A stretch of DNA of 44,500 nt, taken from positions 1-44,500 of IMG/VR virus record IMGVR_UViG_3300046463_000343; one strand, written 5' to 3'. Numbering within the stretch: the first letter of the stretch is position 1; each line of letters begins with the position of its first letter. Positions 1-7,902 of this stretch are shown here, one piece after another. Position numbers and translations under genes: made by a program. Source of the DNA: a virus. Below the pieces are notes generated by a model that saw nothing but the letters and a program-made list of their open reading frames with translations, made no database searches and was not told where the DNA came from.

Positions 1-889
1 TGTTTTCGAGCAGGAGCCCGGCGCCGTTCTTAGCGAGCCGGAGCGGGTCCACCCAGCGGACGACGCCGCCGGTCGAGTTGTACGAGCCGTTGGCCAGCGT
101 ACAGGGGACGGTGAAGGTGTTGGCGTCCACGACGGTGACGGTAACGGGGCCGACGTTCAGTCGCTTGTCGACACAGAATTCAATCTCGATCCGGTCCCCA
201 CCCTTGAGCCCGTGGCCGGTCAGGGTGAAGGTAGCGACGTTGGAGGTGATGGAAGCGGTGGCGCCGGTCAGGGCAATGTCCGGCTGGGCGGCCATCGTGT
301 CGATGGCCCCGGTGGTCCCGTCCGTGGCGACCATGCCGAGGAATACTTCCTGCCCCACGATGCGCTGGGAGGTGGAGACGCCGAATCCGACGCGCATGGG
401 GAACTTGAAGACCTTTTTGGAGGTCAGGGTCACGCCGGAGTTATCCACAAACGGGGACAGGGACACACGGAGGTAAGAGGCCCCGAACGAGTCTCCGCCC
501 TGCGTGATGATGTGCCCGGAGTTGTCGCTCTGGGAGTCCCACACGGCCTGGCTGGGCTGGGTCTGCGGGGTGGCGAAGCCGTCCCGGAACTTGGTCCTGG
601 CGTTCCCCACCGTGACCTTGTCGTAGGCCTGATCGTCAAACACGGTGTCGTAGTCGATTCGGAGCGCGTCCGTGGCGGACATGGCCGTCGTGTCGTAGGC
701 CAGCGTGACGACGTTCCCGGCTGCTGTGGCGGAGCGGCCCGGGTCCGCGAAGTTGAACAGGATCGTATTGGACGGCAGATGGGTAATGAGGGCCAGCCGC
801 TCCAGCCGGACCGGGGTGTCGAAGTCCGTGAAAGTGACGGTCCGGGCGGCCGGGTTGAACGTGTAGCGGAAAATGATTTGCTTGCTCAA
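1..889 (-). CDS. Predicted virion structural protein, 3' part outside window
   Basis: The frame opens at TTG (889-887), eight bases after the previous stop, with GGAGCACCC just upstream as ribosome binding site. It runs off the left edge, so about 296 residues are visible. The protein begins MSKQIIFRYTFNPAARTVTF and is rich in beta-strand-like Thr/Val/Asn stretches. Near residues 210-260 it has a GHGLKGGDRIEIEF segment followed by DANTFTVP, a pattern I associate with beta-rich phage structural and tail proteins. No enzyme motif was seen. It follows a collagen-like fibre gene in the head-proximal block, so a virion role is likely, but whether head, neck or tail is open. The TTG start is chosen from spacing. 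Confidence 0.7.
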   Translation of the reverse strand, partial: MSKQIIFRYTFNPAARTVTFTDFDTPVRLERLALITHLPSNTILFNFADPGRSATAAGNVVTLAYDTTAMSATDALRIDYDTVFDDQAYDKVTVGNARTKFRDGFATPQTQPSQAVWDSQSDNSGHIITQGGDSFGASYLRVSLSPFVDNSGVTLTSKKVFKFPMRVGFGVSTSQRIVGQEVFLGMVATDGTTGAIDTMAAQPDIALTGATASITSNVATFTLTGHGLKGGDRIEIEFCVDKRLNVGPVTVTVVDANTFTVPCTLANGSYNSTGGVVRWVDPLRLAKNGAGLLLEN

Positions 890-897
890 GGGTGCTC

Positions 898-1518
898 CTA
901 CAGTGCGATGGCGAACGCGATTGCGGCCGCTGATGAGATGTCCGAGCCTCGCGGGATGCTGAGGTTTAGCGTCTGGGCTGGCGCTGTCCCGGTGATGTTG
1001 GCCGTTGCGCTTGTCCCGGCCTGCGTCGTCGTCACAGTCCCCATGGTGAGCGTGTTCGCCGGCCCGGCCGGGCCCCGAACGTTGCCTGCATCGACGGTGC
1101 TCCCGTCCGTCCTCGTCAGGACAAGGTCATTGCCTACAATCGACCCGGTTGTGACCGTAGAGTTTGCCATCGCCACCCATGCCGGGCTCGGCGCCGCCGT
1201 CGGCGTGAGCGTGCTCAGATCAACCTCGACAAGGTCCGTGTAATTCACCGTGCCCGTCGCCGGGACCGTCACATATTTCGTATACCCCGAGACCCCATTG
1301 ATATAGGTATCTACCGCCCAAACCCAGGTGCTTGTCGTCGCCTCCAGCGTTACTGTGGCTGCTCCCGTCGCGTCCAGGGTGACAATGAAAGGCAGCGGCA
1401 TAACGAACGCGGTCCCGACGATGTGCGTCTTTGTCGGCGTGAAGCGGAGCATCCCGACCGCCGGGACCGTGGTCCCGGCCTGGCTTGGGCCCGAGATGAG
1501 AATGTTTACCTGCGTCAT
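898..1518 (-). CDS. Collagen-like tail fibre / minor structural protein
   Basis: A 206-residue protein. The first 120 residues look like a beta-sandwich (TSTWVWAVDTYINGVSGY). A short collagen-like GPAGPA segment lies near residue 150, followed by Thr/Ala-rich repeats (TATANITGTAP-type) and a terminal SIPRGSDISS segment. This order, a short GPAG collagen stretch followed by a STPRG/SIPRG motif, is typical of phage tail fibres and minor tail proteins. It probably trimerises. It lies between the NlpC/P60-like gene and the structural gene at the left edge. No catalytic residues are visible. Confidence 0.7.
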   Translation of the reverse strand: MTQVNILISGPSQAGTTVPAVGMLRFTPTKTHIVGTAFVMPLPFIVTLDATGAATVTLEATTSTWVWAVDTYINGVSGYTKYVTVPATGTVNYTDLVEVDLSTLTPTAAPSPAWVAMANSTVTTGSIVGNDLVLTRTDGSTVDAGNVRGPAGPANTLTMGTVTTTQAGTSATANITGTAPAQTLNLSIPRGSDISSAAAIAFAIAL

Positions 1519-1527
1519 GGTGCTTTC

Positions 1528-2085
1528 CTATCGCCTGGCCGGCTGCGGCCGAACCTGTGACCCGATGCCAATACGGAAGCTCGCGAAGAACTCCGCCGTG
1601 TACCAGCCCCGCCTTATCCAGTCGTGCTCGAATGATCCTGGGTAGACCCTGTTCGGGTGGCGGCCGTCGTCGAACGCCTGAAAGCCTCCGGCGGCGAGTG
1701 CCTGGTCCGCGAGCTGGGCGCACTCCAGCGTCGTGCTGTTCCATGCCCCGTTTTCGATCCATGCCGGAAGCCGGACCCCGAACGCCTCCTCGATCCCGAT
1801 CACCGCGTCATCGAACCAGTTGTACGGGGTGCCCTGGCGTGCCCGTGCCCATGCTGCGGATGCTTCCGCCTGCGCTGGTGTGAGGTTGTAGCTCGACCAG
1901 ACAGCCGTCGGGAAGTCCTCGAGCCGGCGAATCCTTGCGCCGCCCGGCTCGGCGCTCATGCACTCCCCGTTGCCGATATCCGTGATGGTGTGCGCGACGT
2001 GCGATCGCGTGACCTTGCAGATGAGGTACTGGACAAGGTTGTTCGAGCCCGGGATGAGCCCCACCTGGCCGAGGCCGCTGCTCAT
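1528..2085 (-). CDS. Permuted NlpC/P60-like (papain-fold) protein
   Basis: A 185-residue protein starting at ATG 2085, whose ATGA overlaps the stop of the upstream gene. It has a histidine early (SHVAHT, His29 and His32), an acidic residue in SAEPGGA (Glu46), a conserved-looking GTPYNWFDD segment (residues 85-93) and a cysteine late (TTLECAQLA, Cys122). His before Cys is the circularly permuted NlpC/P60 (YiiX/C92-like) order. Such proteins are thiol hydrolases of amide or ester bonds. In this structural block it could trim peptidoglycan or act during maturation or entry; the substrate is unknown. A longer frame start exists upstream but lies inside the neighbour gene. Confidence 0.75.
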   Translation of the reverse strand: MSSGLGQVGLIPGSNNLVQYLICKVTRSHVAHTITDIGNGECMSAEPGGARIRRLEDFPTAVWSSYNLTPAQAEASAAWARARQGTPYNWFDDAVIGIEEAFGVRLPAWIENGAWNSTTLECAQLADQALAAGGFQAFDDGRHPNRVYPGSFEHDWIRRGWYTAEFFASFRIGIGSQVRPQPARR

Positions 2086-2633
2086 ACTGTGCCGGCCCGG
2101 ACGGTCTGCTTGAGCGCCTTGTTGTGCTCGATGTCGAGGATGTGGCGGGCCTCCGCACATGCTGTCGCACTGTTGACCACGGTCAGTTCGTTGTCCTGTT
2201 TCGTCTCCCCGCCGACGCTCCAGTTCGTCGATCCGCTGAGCCGCCAGATCCCGTCGACGATGACCATCTTCCGATGCATGATGGCGCCCTTCTCCGATGT
2301 GCCGATTGCGACACTGTTGGAGTCCATCTCGTGCTTGTACTTCTCCAGGAGCGTCCGCTCGTGGACGCCGCCGGCCTGGCTCTTGTCGAGCGTGATCTGT
2401 ACGTAGATCGCCGGGTTGTCGATGAGGTGCGCGATCATTTCCGCGAGCTCGTCGTCGTCGTACCCGTACATCGCCACAACGAGCGATTTGGTGGCCGCAC
2501 CGACAAGGGCTTTCAGTGCCCCGTGGACGTCGTCGTGCGGGCTGTAGAAGGTCCTCATCCCTACCGGGTAGGACGGGTCCACTGCGGCGCCGCCCGCCTT
2601 GTACTGATCGAGATCTGTGATGCTCAGGCCCAT
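2082..2633 (-). CDS. Phospholipase D-like phosphodiesterase/nuclease
   Basis: A 183-residue protein with one complete HKD motif, HRKMVIVD (His120, Lys122, Asp127), followed by GSTNWS (134-139) and QDNEL, as in the PLD superfamily. Single-HKD proteins of this size (Nuc type, about 150-180 residues) work as dimers and usually cleave DNA or another phosphodiester. The N-terminal half (LVVAMYGYDDDELAEMI) matches the usual first strand and helix. No signal peptide is seen. It sits between the VRR-NUC nuclease and the NlpC/P60-like gene within the head block. A role in virion DNA processing or entry is inference. Confidence 0.85.
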   Translation of the reverse strand: MGLSITDLDQYKAGGAAVDPSYPVGMRTFYSPHDDVHGALKALVGAATKSLVVAMYGYDDDELAEMIAHLIDNPAIYVQITLDKSQAGGVHERTLLEKYKHEMDSNSVAIGTSEKGAIMHRKMVIVDGIWRLSGSTNWSVGGETKQDNELTVVNSATACAEARHILDIEHNKALKQTVRAGTV

Positions 2634-2662
2634 GGCTCTCCTCGGGTGTGTTTCTCCCGATG

Positions 2663-3016
2663 CTAGGCCTTGAACTCCTGTCTCAGCACCTCGGACACGC
2701 GGGCGCTATCCCCTGGCCGCCATATGTGGGCCTCTGCGCCGGCTGCTGCGGCTGCAGCGAGCCAACGGTCCTGCTCCGGGGTTGTCTTGCCTGTCTGCTT
2801 CTTGAGCTCGATGAAGAGGAGCCGGCCGCCCCGGACCGCGACAAGGTCCGGGAAGCCTGCCTTGATGCCCTGCACCCTTCCGTTCACCGGCCGGTTGTCC
2901 GGGGCGTGGTACCACATCCACCCGAACGCCGTGAGAAGCTGCTGGACCTTGGCCTGCCAGTCCCGCTCCGTGATGGAGCGGAGCTGGAGGTCCCTGGCCG
3001 TGAGGCGTGCCGCCAT
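2663..3016 (-). CDS. VRR-NUC domain endonuclease
   Basis: A 117-residue protein starting at ATG 3016, one base beyond the previous stop. It shows the VRR-NUC order of the PD-(D/E)XK nuclease fold: an N-terminal helix (ITERDWQAKVQQLLTAFGW), GFPDLVA (Asp57), LLFIELKK (Glu70, Lys72), then TTPEQ (Gln82) and a final AHIWRPGD strand. All expected active-site residues are present and the length is right for a stand-alone VRR-NUC. Family members act on branched or structured DNA, so Holliday-junction or flap removal before packaging is plausible, but its position among head genes is unusual. Confidence 0.88.
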   Translation of the reverse strand: MAARLTARDLQLRSITERDWQAKVQQLLTAFGWMWYHAPDNRPVNGRVQGIKAGFPDLVAVRGGRLLFIELKKQTGKTTPEQDRWLAAAAAAGAEAHIWRPGDSARVSEVLRQEFKA

Positions 3017-3017
3017 G

Positions 3018-4136
3018 CTAGGCGCCGTCCGCCGGCATATCCACATACATGCGCTCGCTCGTGCCGCCGATGCTGTACCCACGGATTAGGCCCTTCTTCA
3101 CAAGCTGCCATGCCCACGGCTCCCACTGCACCCCAAGGAACGGGGTGCCGGCCGGGAAAGTGTGCTCCTGGTTGCTCCCGTCGGCTTTCTGCAGCGTGGT
3201 CGTGACCTCTGTCGGCCACACCACGCCATCGACCCAGCGGCCGGCGACTATCTTCGTGTTGTGCTGGAGGCGGATGTCCCTGTCTGCCTTCGCAAGGTAT
3301 CCCCAAAAGCTCTTCTGCAGCTCGTGCCGGTCCGACCATTCTCCGTGTGCGTCGAGGCGGTCCGGGATGTACCACGGGGCGAGCGTGTACCGGTCCTCGG
3401 CCACGGTGTCCATGGCCTTGTTGATGGCCTGCGGGGTCCACCCCGACGTCCGGATTGGGCCCATACTGTCCTGGTCGTCGTCCTGCTGGAGGTCCAGCGT
3501 GAACCGGTGCGGGCCGACGCATACGGTGATCTTGTCCACGCATACGTCGACGGGCTGGAAGTCGAGCGGCGGGATGGTGGAGCCGCCCGGGATGTAATCG
3601 ACCGTGATGTGCGGTGTGTAGGAGTCGCCGGCGCTGAATCCCTGGGGCTGGATCCCTGCGTCGACCAGTGCCGTCACGAGCGCCTGCCGGAGCTCGGTGA
3701 TGCCCGGGATGTTCACCCCGACCCAGAACGGGTCTGTCTCCTCCCCGTTGCTGAACGTACCGGTCCCCTCGATGCTGCCCCGGAGTGTGGCCTGGGTGAG
3801 GCAGACTTCCCCGACGACGCCGATGAGCTTTCGCTGGTCCGCGATGCTCAGCGCTGCGGCGTCCCCAAGGTAGGCGAGCGTGACGTGTAGGTCTTCCGCC
3901 GGCTGGCCGCCCGGGATGGCTACCTGCTCCGCCACGTAGTCCGGGAGCATCCATGCCACCATCACCCCATCCGGCTCTGACGCCGTGATGTCGTACGTCC
4001 CGTCACCGTTGTCCGTGAGAAGGAACTGGACGGCGTCCTGGCCGGCGTCCGCGGCCTTCGCCACCATGGCCTCGAGCTCCGTGCCCCGGGTGATCTCCTG
4101 GGCCCTTGCAATGGGGTATGTCAGCTCACGGCTCAT
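3018..4136 (-). CDS. 2H phosphoesterase fused to XkdF-like prohead protease
   Basis: A 372-residue two-domain protein. Residues about 55-215 carry the two HxT motifs of the 2H phosphoesterase (LigT/2'-5' RNA ligase-like) fold: HVTLAYLG (84-91) and HITVDYI (176-182). Residues about 225-372 resemble XkdF-type putative phage serine proteases: SGWTPQAINKAM, then GVVWPTEV, FLGVQWEPWAWQLVKKG and RGYSIGG (candidate nucleophile Ser355, candidate His291). The C-terminal domain would cleave scaffold and capsid proteins during head maturation. The 2H domain would hydrolyse a cyclic nucleotide or RNA end. Start ATG 4136 has AGGAAAG upstream. The domain assignments are firm; the activity of the 2H domain is not known. 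Confidence 0.85.
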   Translation of the reverse strand: MSRELTYPIARAQEITRGTELEAMVAKAADAGQDAVQFLLTDNGDGTYDITASEPDGVMVAWMLPDYVAEQVAIPGGQPAEDLHVTLAYLGDAAALSIADQRKLIGVVGEVCLTQATLRGSIEGTGTFSNGEETDPFWVGVNIPGITELRQALVTALVDAGIQPQGFSAGDSYTPHITVDYIPGGSTIPPLDFQPVDVCVDKITVCVGPHRFTLDLQQDDDQDSMGPIRTSGWTPQAINKAMDTVAEDRYTLAPWYIPDRLDAHGEWSDRHELQKSFWGYLAKADRDIRLQHNTKIVAGRWVDGVVWPTEVTTTLQKADGSNQEHTFPAGTPFLGVQWEPWAWQLVKKGLIRGYSIGGTSERMYVDMPADGA

Positions 4137-4333
4137 GGGGTTACTTTCCTGTTCTCGATTGCTCTATCTGTGCGGGCCTGATTGAATCCACGGATCCACG
4201 GGTCACTGCCCGGGTCCCCGTGCTTGTACGGGATGTCGCGCGGGTGCTTCCCCTCAAGGTAGGCCCGGTATCCCTCCTCCTGGTAGGCGAAGATTTGCCG
4301 GCGCTCCTCGGCGCTATAGCTGGCTTCTGTCAC
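4133..4333 (-). CDS. Ribosome modulation factor-like small protein
   Basis: A 66-residue protein. The likely start is GTG 4333, inside the end of the MuF gene (20-base overlap), and its stop overlaps the next ATG. The pattern EEGYRAYLEGK - PRDIPYKHGD - WIRGFNQARTDR matches the RMF/CrpP arrangement: G-Y-x-A-x-x-x-G, then a PY pair, then W-x-x-G-(W/F)-x-x-A. RMF proteins bind and silence ribosomes, while CrpP-like relatives have been linked to other functions. Here it lies in the head block between MuF and protease genes. The family call rests on motif pattern and length only. Confidence 0.6.
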   Translation of the reverse strand: MTEASYSAEERRQIFAYQEEGYRAYLEGKHPRDIPYKHGDPGSDPWIRGFNQARTDRAIENRKVTP

Positions 4334-6146
4334 GGAACGCCTGCCCTCTCTCGAATCCGTACTTACGGACGTTGTCTGCATACCACTTGTCGGAGGCCCT
4401 GCCCAGCATCTTGTACCGGAACGAGCCCAAGGTCTCGCGCCCATTCTCCCGCCACCACTGCATAAGTTCCTCGCTCGCGTATTTCTGCGCGGTGGTGATC
4501 TGGCCGGAGAAGATGTTCATGGACAGGTCGTAGTTGTCCTTGGCCGCTGCCCTACCCTCTTTGTTGAGGAGGTTGCCGTTCGTGTCGTCCAGTGCCTTGT
4601 TGTACTGGGACATCACATAGTTTTGGTACTCCTCTTCGACCATCTGGTCCGGGGTGATGCGCCGCTCGGGCCGTGCCGTCGGCGCCGTTACCGGGTTGTC
4701 TTCCGGCGTCCACTGCACGAACTGGTTCTCGGCCTCCCTCGCGGCTGCCTGCTCCGCAAGGTACTTGGCGTCCGCCGCCTCGAACGCGGCCTGCCGTGCC
4801 GCTGCTTCTTCGGCTTGTGCGGCGATGGCGTCGCGCTGATCCATGATGTTGAGGATCTTGTCGATGGCTTCGGGGTCGTCTGCGTAGTCCGCGAGCTTGG
4901 CCGCGAGCTCTTCGTCCGAAAGGTGCGCGGTCGCCTCGTACGTGAGGGTGTCTGCTGCGGTCGCTTCCGCCGGGATGGCGGCCTCTGCCCGGAGCGCGGT
5001 GTAGTCCGGGTAGCCCTGGTCGTCCATGCCCGCCTCAGCGTCTTCCAGCGCCGTGGTGTCGTCGGCCTCCGTCGGGGCGTCCTCTTCCGTGGCTGCGGCG
5101 TCTACTGCGTCCGTCGCCATGCCTGCCCCGTCGAGAAGCTCGTAGCCGCGGTCCAGTGCCGCGTAGTCGGTGTCGCCGGCCCGGTCCCCGAGCGGGTTGG
5201 TCCAGTCGATCGTGCGCGGGTTGAGAACGTCCTGGGCGTACTCCGGCGGGAGGAGGTTCGCGCTGCAGCGGCAGCTTGGGTGTGCGGGTGGCATGATTGC
5301 GCCGTTGCTGAACACACCATCCCACGGGACGATCTCGCCGGCGAGGCCCTGGCAGATCGTGCATGCGCCGGGGCCCGGGGACCATTCCTTGCGGCTCGCG
5401 GGTGAGTTGAAGCCCTGCCCGATGCTGTCTGCCCATGATGCGTACCGGCCAAGGTTCTCCGCCGTCAGGACTTCCGTGCGGGCGATGTTCAGGGAGCGTG
5501 CACGGACAAGCCTGTCCCGGTACCGTGTGACCGACCGGTCTATCTGGTCCATGTGCCGTGACGCGCTGATCCCGGTAGGCTTCGGGCTCGCCTCCAGCCT
5601 GGCGCGGTAGTTCTCGACCGCCGTCGCCCACCGCGGGTGCAGGCCGATGCCCTCCCGGATTTGCCGGGCTGCCTGATCCACCGTGTACTCCCCGTTGAGG
5701 GCCCGGCCGGCGATCTGCCGTACCGTTGCCCGCTGCGACTCTGTGATGTTCACAATGAGCTTGCTGCCCTGCTCCTGGGCGTACTTGCGGCTGATCGCGT
5801 CAATGGCGTCCAGCCTCATCCCGGCCTGGACTGAGCCAATCGCGCCCGTCTCCATATGCGATGCTGCCCGGACCGCGTCCTCCAGCGGTTTCGTTGCCGC
5901 CCCGAGGGACTGGATGAAGTCCTGCCACGGCATGGCATTGATGAGCCCGTCTGTGCTCCGTGCCGCAATCATGCGCTGCGCGACGTCGGAGTACATGCTC
6001 GCGTCGAGGAGCGGAAAGCTCTGGTTGATGATCTGCCCGACCGCCCGCTCGGCGTCGTCCTGGCCGGGCACGTTCAGGGAGGCTTTCGCCACAGTCTGCC
6101 GGCGGGGTGCCGGGCCCGGCTTACTTGCCCTGCTGAACCGGAGCAC
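4314..6146 (-). CDS. MuF-like head morphogenesis protein with long C-terminal extension
   Basis: Predicted 610 residues from GTG 6146, which has GAAGAAGG seven bases upstream and overlaps the portal end by 26 bases. A GTG at 6092 is the alternative. Residues about 120-300 are the Mu-F domain: NIARTEV (220-226), ACTICQ (Cys262, Cys265) and MPPAHPSCRC (His289, Cys292, Cys294), the usual zinc-site-like signature. MuF proteins enter the prohead and are ejected with DNA in some phages. The last about 280 residues are Ala/Asp/Glu-rich with helices and a basic end (RYKMLGRASDKWY), and I cannot assign them; in other phages this position often carries toxin or enzyme domains. Confidence 0.88.
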   Translation of the reverse strand: MLRFSRASKPGPAPRRQTVAKASLNVPGQDDAERAVGQIINQSFPLLDASMYSDVAQRMIAARSTDGLINAMPWQDFIQSLGAATKPLEDAVRAASHMETGAIGSVQAGMRLDAIDAISRKYAQEQGSKLIVNITESQRATVRQIAGRALNGEYTVDQAARQIREGIGLHPRWATAVENYRARLEASPKPTGISASRHMDQIDRSVTRYRDRLVRARSLNIARTEVLTAENLGRYASWADSIGQGFNSPASRKEWSPGPGACTICQGLAGEIVPWDGVFSNGAIMPPAHPSCRCSANLLPPEYAQDVLNPRTIDWTNPLGDRAGDTDYAALDRGYELLDGAGMATDAVDAAATEEDAPTEADDTTALEDAEAGMDDQGYPDYTALRAEAAIPAEATAADTLTYEATAHLSDEELAAKLADYADDPEAIDKILNIMDQRDAIAAQAEEAAARQAAFEAADAKYLAEQAAAREAENQFVQWTPEDNPVTAPTARPERRITPDQMVEEEYQNYVMSQYNKALDDTNGNLLNKEGRAAAKDNYDLSMNIFSGQITTAQKYASEELMQWWRENGRETLGSFRYKMLGRASDKWYADNVRKYGFERGQAFRDRSQL

Positions 6147-7701
6147 CGGGCGCCTTCTTCCGTCCCGTGGCGCCGGTGGTGCCCTTGGCTGCGTCGTCGG
6201 GGATTCCGTCCCCGGCCGGTGCCGGCGGGAGCGTGCCGCCCGGCTTCTTGGCTGCTGCCGCGGCTGTGGCTGCGGTCTTCTCTCCGGTCTCCGCCGTGAG
6301 CACCAGCGGGTCGCCTTCGGGGATGAGTGCCGGCGGTACGGTCTGCTTCCCGTACGGGTTGTAGTCCACCCCGTACATGTCCTCGCGCTCCGATGCGTCC
6401 ACCGGCGGCAGGTCCGCGACATTGCGGATGTACTCCTCGAGCCCGAGGTCCGGGATGAGGAGGCCCGCGTCTGCGGCCTGCTTGAGGAATATCCCCAGCT
6501 CCCCGAGGTTCACGTTCTCGATGGATCCGTAAACGAGCTTCGGGAGCTTGTCCGTGACCATGCCGTTCAGCTTGAGGAGCCTGGGGATGGCGTGCGTGTT
6601 GATGACCTGGGCGATGCTCTCCGCGATCGCCTCAATGGTCATCATCCATAGCTCAATCTTGGATACCCCGAGGCTGTGGGATCCGACGTTTTCGTGCCCG
6701 AGGAGCATGAAGTCCGCGAGTACGGACATGGCGATTTGCTGGTTGTAGCGGGCAATGATTTTGTCCGTGTCGAAGTTGCGTGTGCCGCCGGTGCTGAGGA
6801 GCTCCAGATCAATGATCTTGTTGCCCTTGTCGTCGAACGCGAGCGGGAAGACGAGCCCCTCGGTCTGGTTGCGTTTGATGTTCTGCACCATCTGCTGCAT
6901 CTGCATCATGAGCATTTTCTCGTCAGTGCTCGCGTTCGGGGAGAAGTATTTCGGCGCCATCTTCACCACGGGCAGGCCGGCGAGGTCCCGCTCAATGCCG
7001 ATGGCCTCGATCTCCTCGATGCGCTTCTTGAAGAACCACGGCCGGTACGCGTTCCGCAGCATGGAGCGGCCTTCGGGGTTGTTCCGCTCCGTCGTCGTCC
7101 GGAACAGGAGCGCTTTCTCGATCGGGATCTCAAAGTACCCGTCAATGGTCTGCTGCCCCATGCCCTGTACGCCGCCGGCCTCGTCCGTGATCCAGCGGAG
7201 GAGCGTCTCCTGGGAGCGCGGCGCCCATTTGCGCCAGCCAATGCGGCCGTCGTCGTAGTTGCTGTTCTGCCCCGGCTTGTCCGACTGCCCGTTGCGGCGC
7301 TTGTACACGATTTCGAGGAAGGACCAGCCGTAGGTGTGGCAGGACATGATGTTGTGGAGCGTGCTGGGCCAGTCCTCGCTCATGTCGTCGAGGGCCTCTT
7401 GGATGAACTCGGCGGCGTCCGTGGCGGCCTGGTCCGTCTCTTCGTCCTCGTCCTTCTCAATGTGCCAGTCGAGGCGCCCGATGGACCGTACGGCGGCCAT
7501 GGTGAGCCCGCCAATGATCGGGTCATTGTCGGCCATCTCCCGGAGGAGGCGCCGGCCGGTCGCTCCCCGGAGTGCCGGGAGGAACTCTTCAAGGACGATG
7601 CCGTTGCTGATGAGTAGGCCGGAGCGCCCGACCTCGCCCATGCCGCCGTCGCCGCCGGCTGGTGCGGTACCCGCTGCTCGGGTGCCTCGATTACGCGCCA
7701 C
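6121..7701 (-). CDS. Portal protein (Mu gp29/DUF935-like)
   Basis: A 526-residue protein starting at GTG 7701 with AGGAAAC upstream, overlapping the end of the preceding small gene. The N-terminal part (NGIVLEEFLPALRG, DNDPIIGGLTMAAVRSIGRLDWHIE) and the central WKWAPRSQETLLRW, NNPEGRSMLRNAYRPWFFKK and ADFMLLGHENVGSHSLGVSK segments match portal proteins of the DUF935/Mu gp29 group. The portal forms the dodecameric DNA channel at one vertex of the head. The C-terminal 70 residues are Pro/Ala/Lys-rich low complexity. The gene precedes MuF, the normal order, but is separated from terminase by about 6 kb of unrelated genes. Confidence 0.93.
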   Translation of the reverse strand: MARNRGTRAAGTAPAGGDGGMGEVGRSGLLISNGIVLEEFLPALRGATGRRLLREMADNDPIIGGLTMAAVRSIGRLDWHIEKDEDEETDQAATDAAEFIQEALDDMSEDWPSTLHNIMSCHTYGWSFLEIVYKRRNGQSDKPGQNSNYDDGRIGWRKWAPRSQETLLRWITDEAGGVQGMGQQTIDGYFEIPIEKALLFRTTTERNNPEGRSMLRNAYRPWFFKKRIEEIEAIGIERDLAGLPVVKMAPKYFSPNASTDEKMLMMQMQQMVQNIKRNQTEGLVFPLAFDDKGNKIIDLELLSTGGTRNFDTDKIIARYNQQIAMSVLADFMLLGHENVGSHSLGVSKIELWMMTIEAIAESIAQVINTHAIPRLLKLNGMVTDKLPKLVYGSIENVNLGELGIFLKQAADAGLLIPDLGLEEYIRNVADLPPVDASEREDMYGVDYNPYGKQTVPPALIPEGDPLVLTAETGEKTAATAAAAAKKPGGTLPPAPAGDGIPDDAAKGTTGATGRKKAPGAPVQQGK

Positions 7702-7843
7702 TGGGTTTCCTCGTGCTCTCCGCTAGGTAGATGAGCGCCTGGCGCTCCGTGAATCCTGCCCTGCATAGCTCGGTGAAAGCCTCGTGCATGCTGACCGCTG
7801 CTGCCTGCAGCGGTGTCGTACTCACAAGAATGTCCCCGGCCAT
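7691..7843 (-). CDS. Small protein of unknown function, 50 residues
   Basis: Starts MAGDILVSTTPLQAAAVSMH and ends AESTRKPSGA, with its TAA 11 bases inside the portal frame. The body (FTELCRAGFTERQALIYLAE) is a helix pair with one Cys, a common type of phage mini-protein preceding portal genes. ATG 7843 is preceded by TAGCAT at exactly six bases, suggesting leaderless translation. A GTG seven codons later (MSTTPLQ...) is an alternative start. Function unknown. Confidence 0.7.
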   Translation of the reverse strand: MAGDILVSTTPLQAAAVSMHEAFTELCRAGFTERQALIYLAESTRKPSGA

Positions 7844-7855
7844 AGCTTGATGCTA
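7844..7855 (-). promoter_or_regulatory. Leaderless -10 box TAGCAT
   Basis: TAGCAT six bases before ATG 7843, without the AACCTAGGTT palindrome. It lies in the loop of a 10-base inverted repeat (7831-7840/7859-7868). Confidence 0.5.
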
Positions 7856-7902
7856 CTCGCCGGGGACACTCTGCCTTGCACCCGGCACGCCGGGCTCCGC
7901 AC

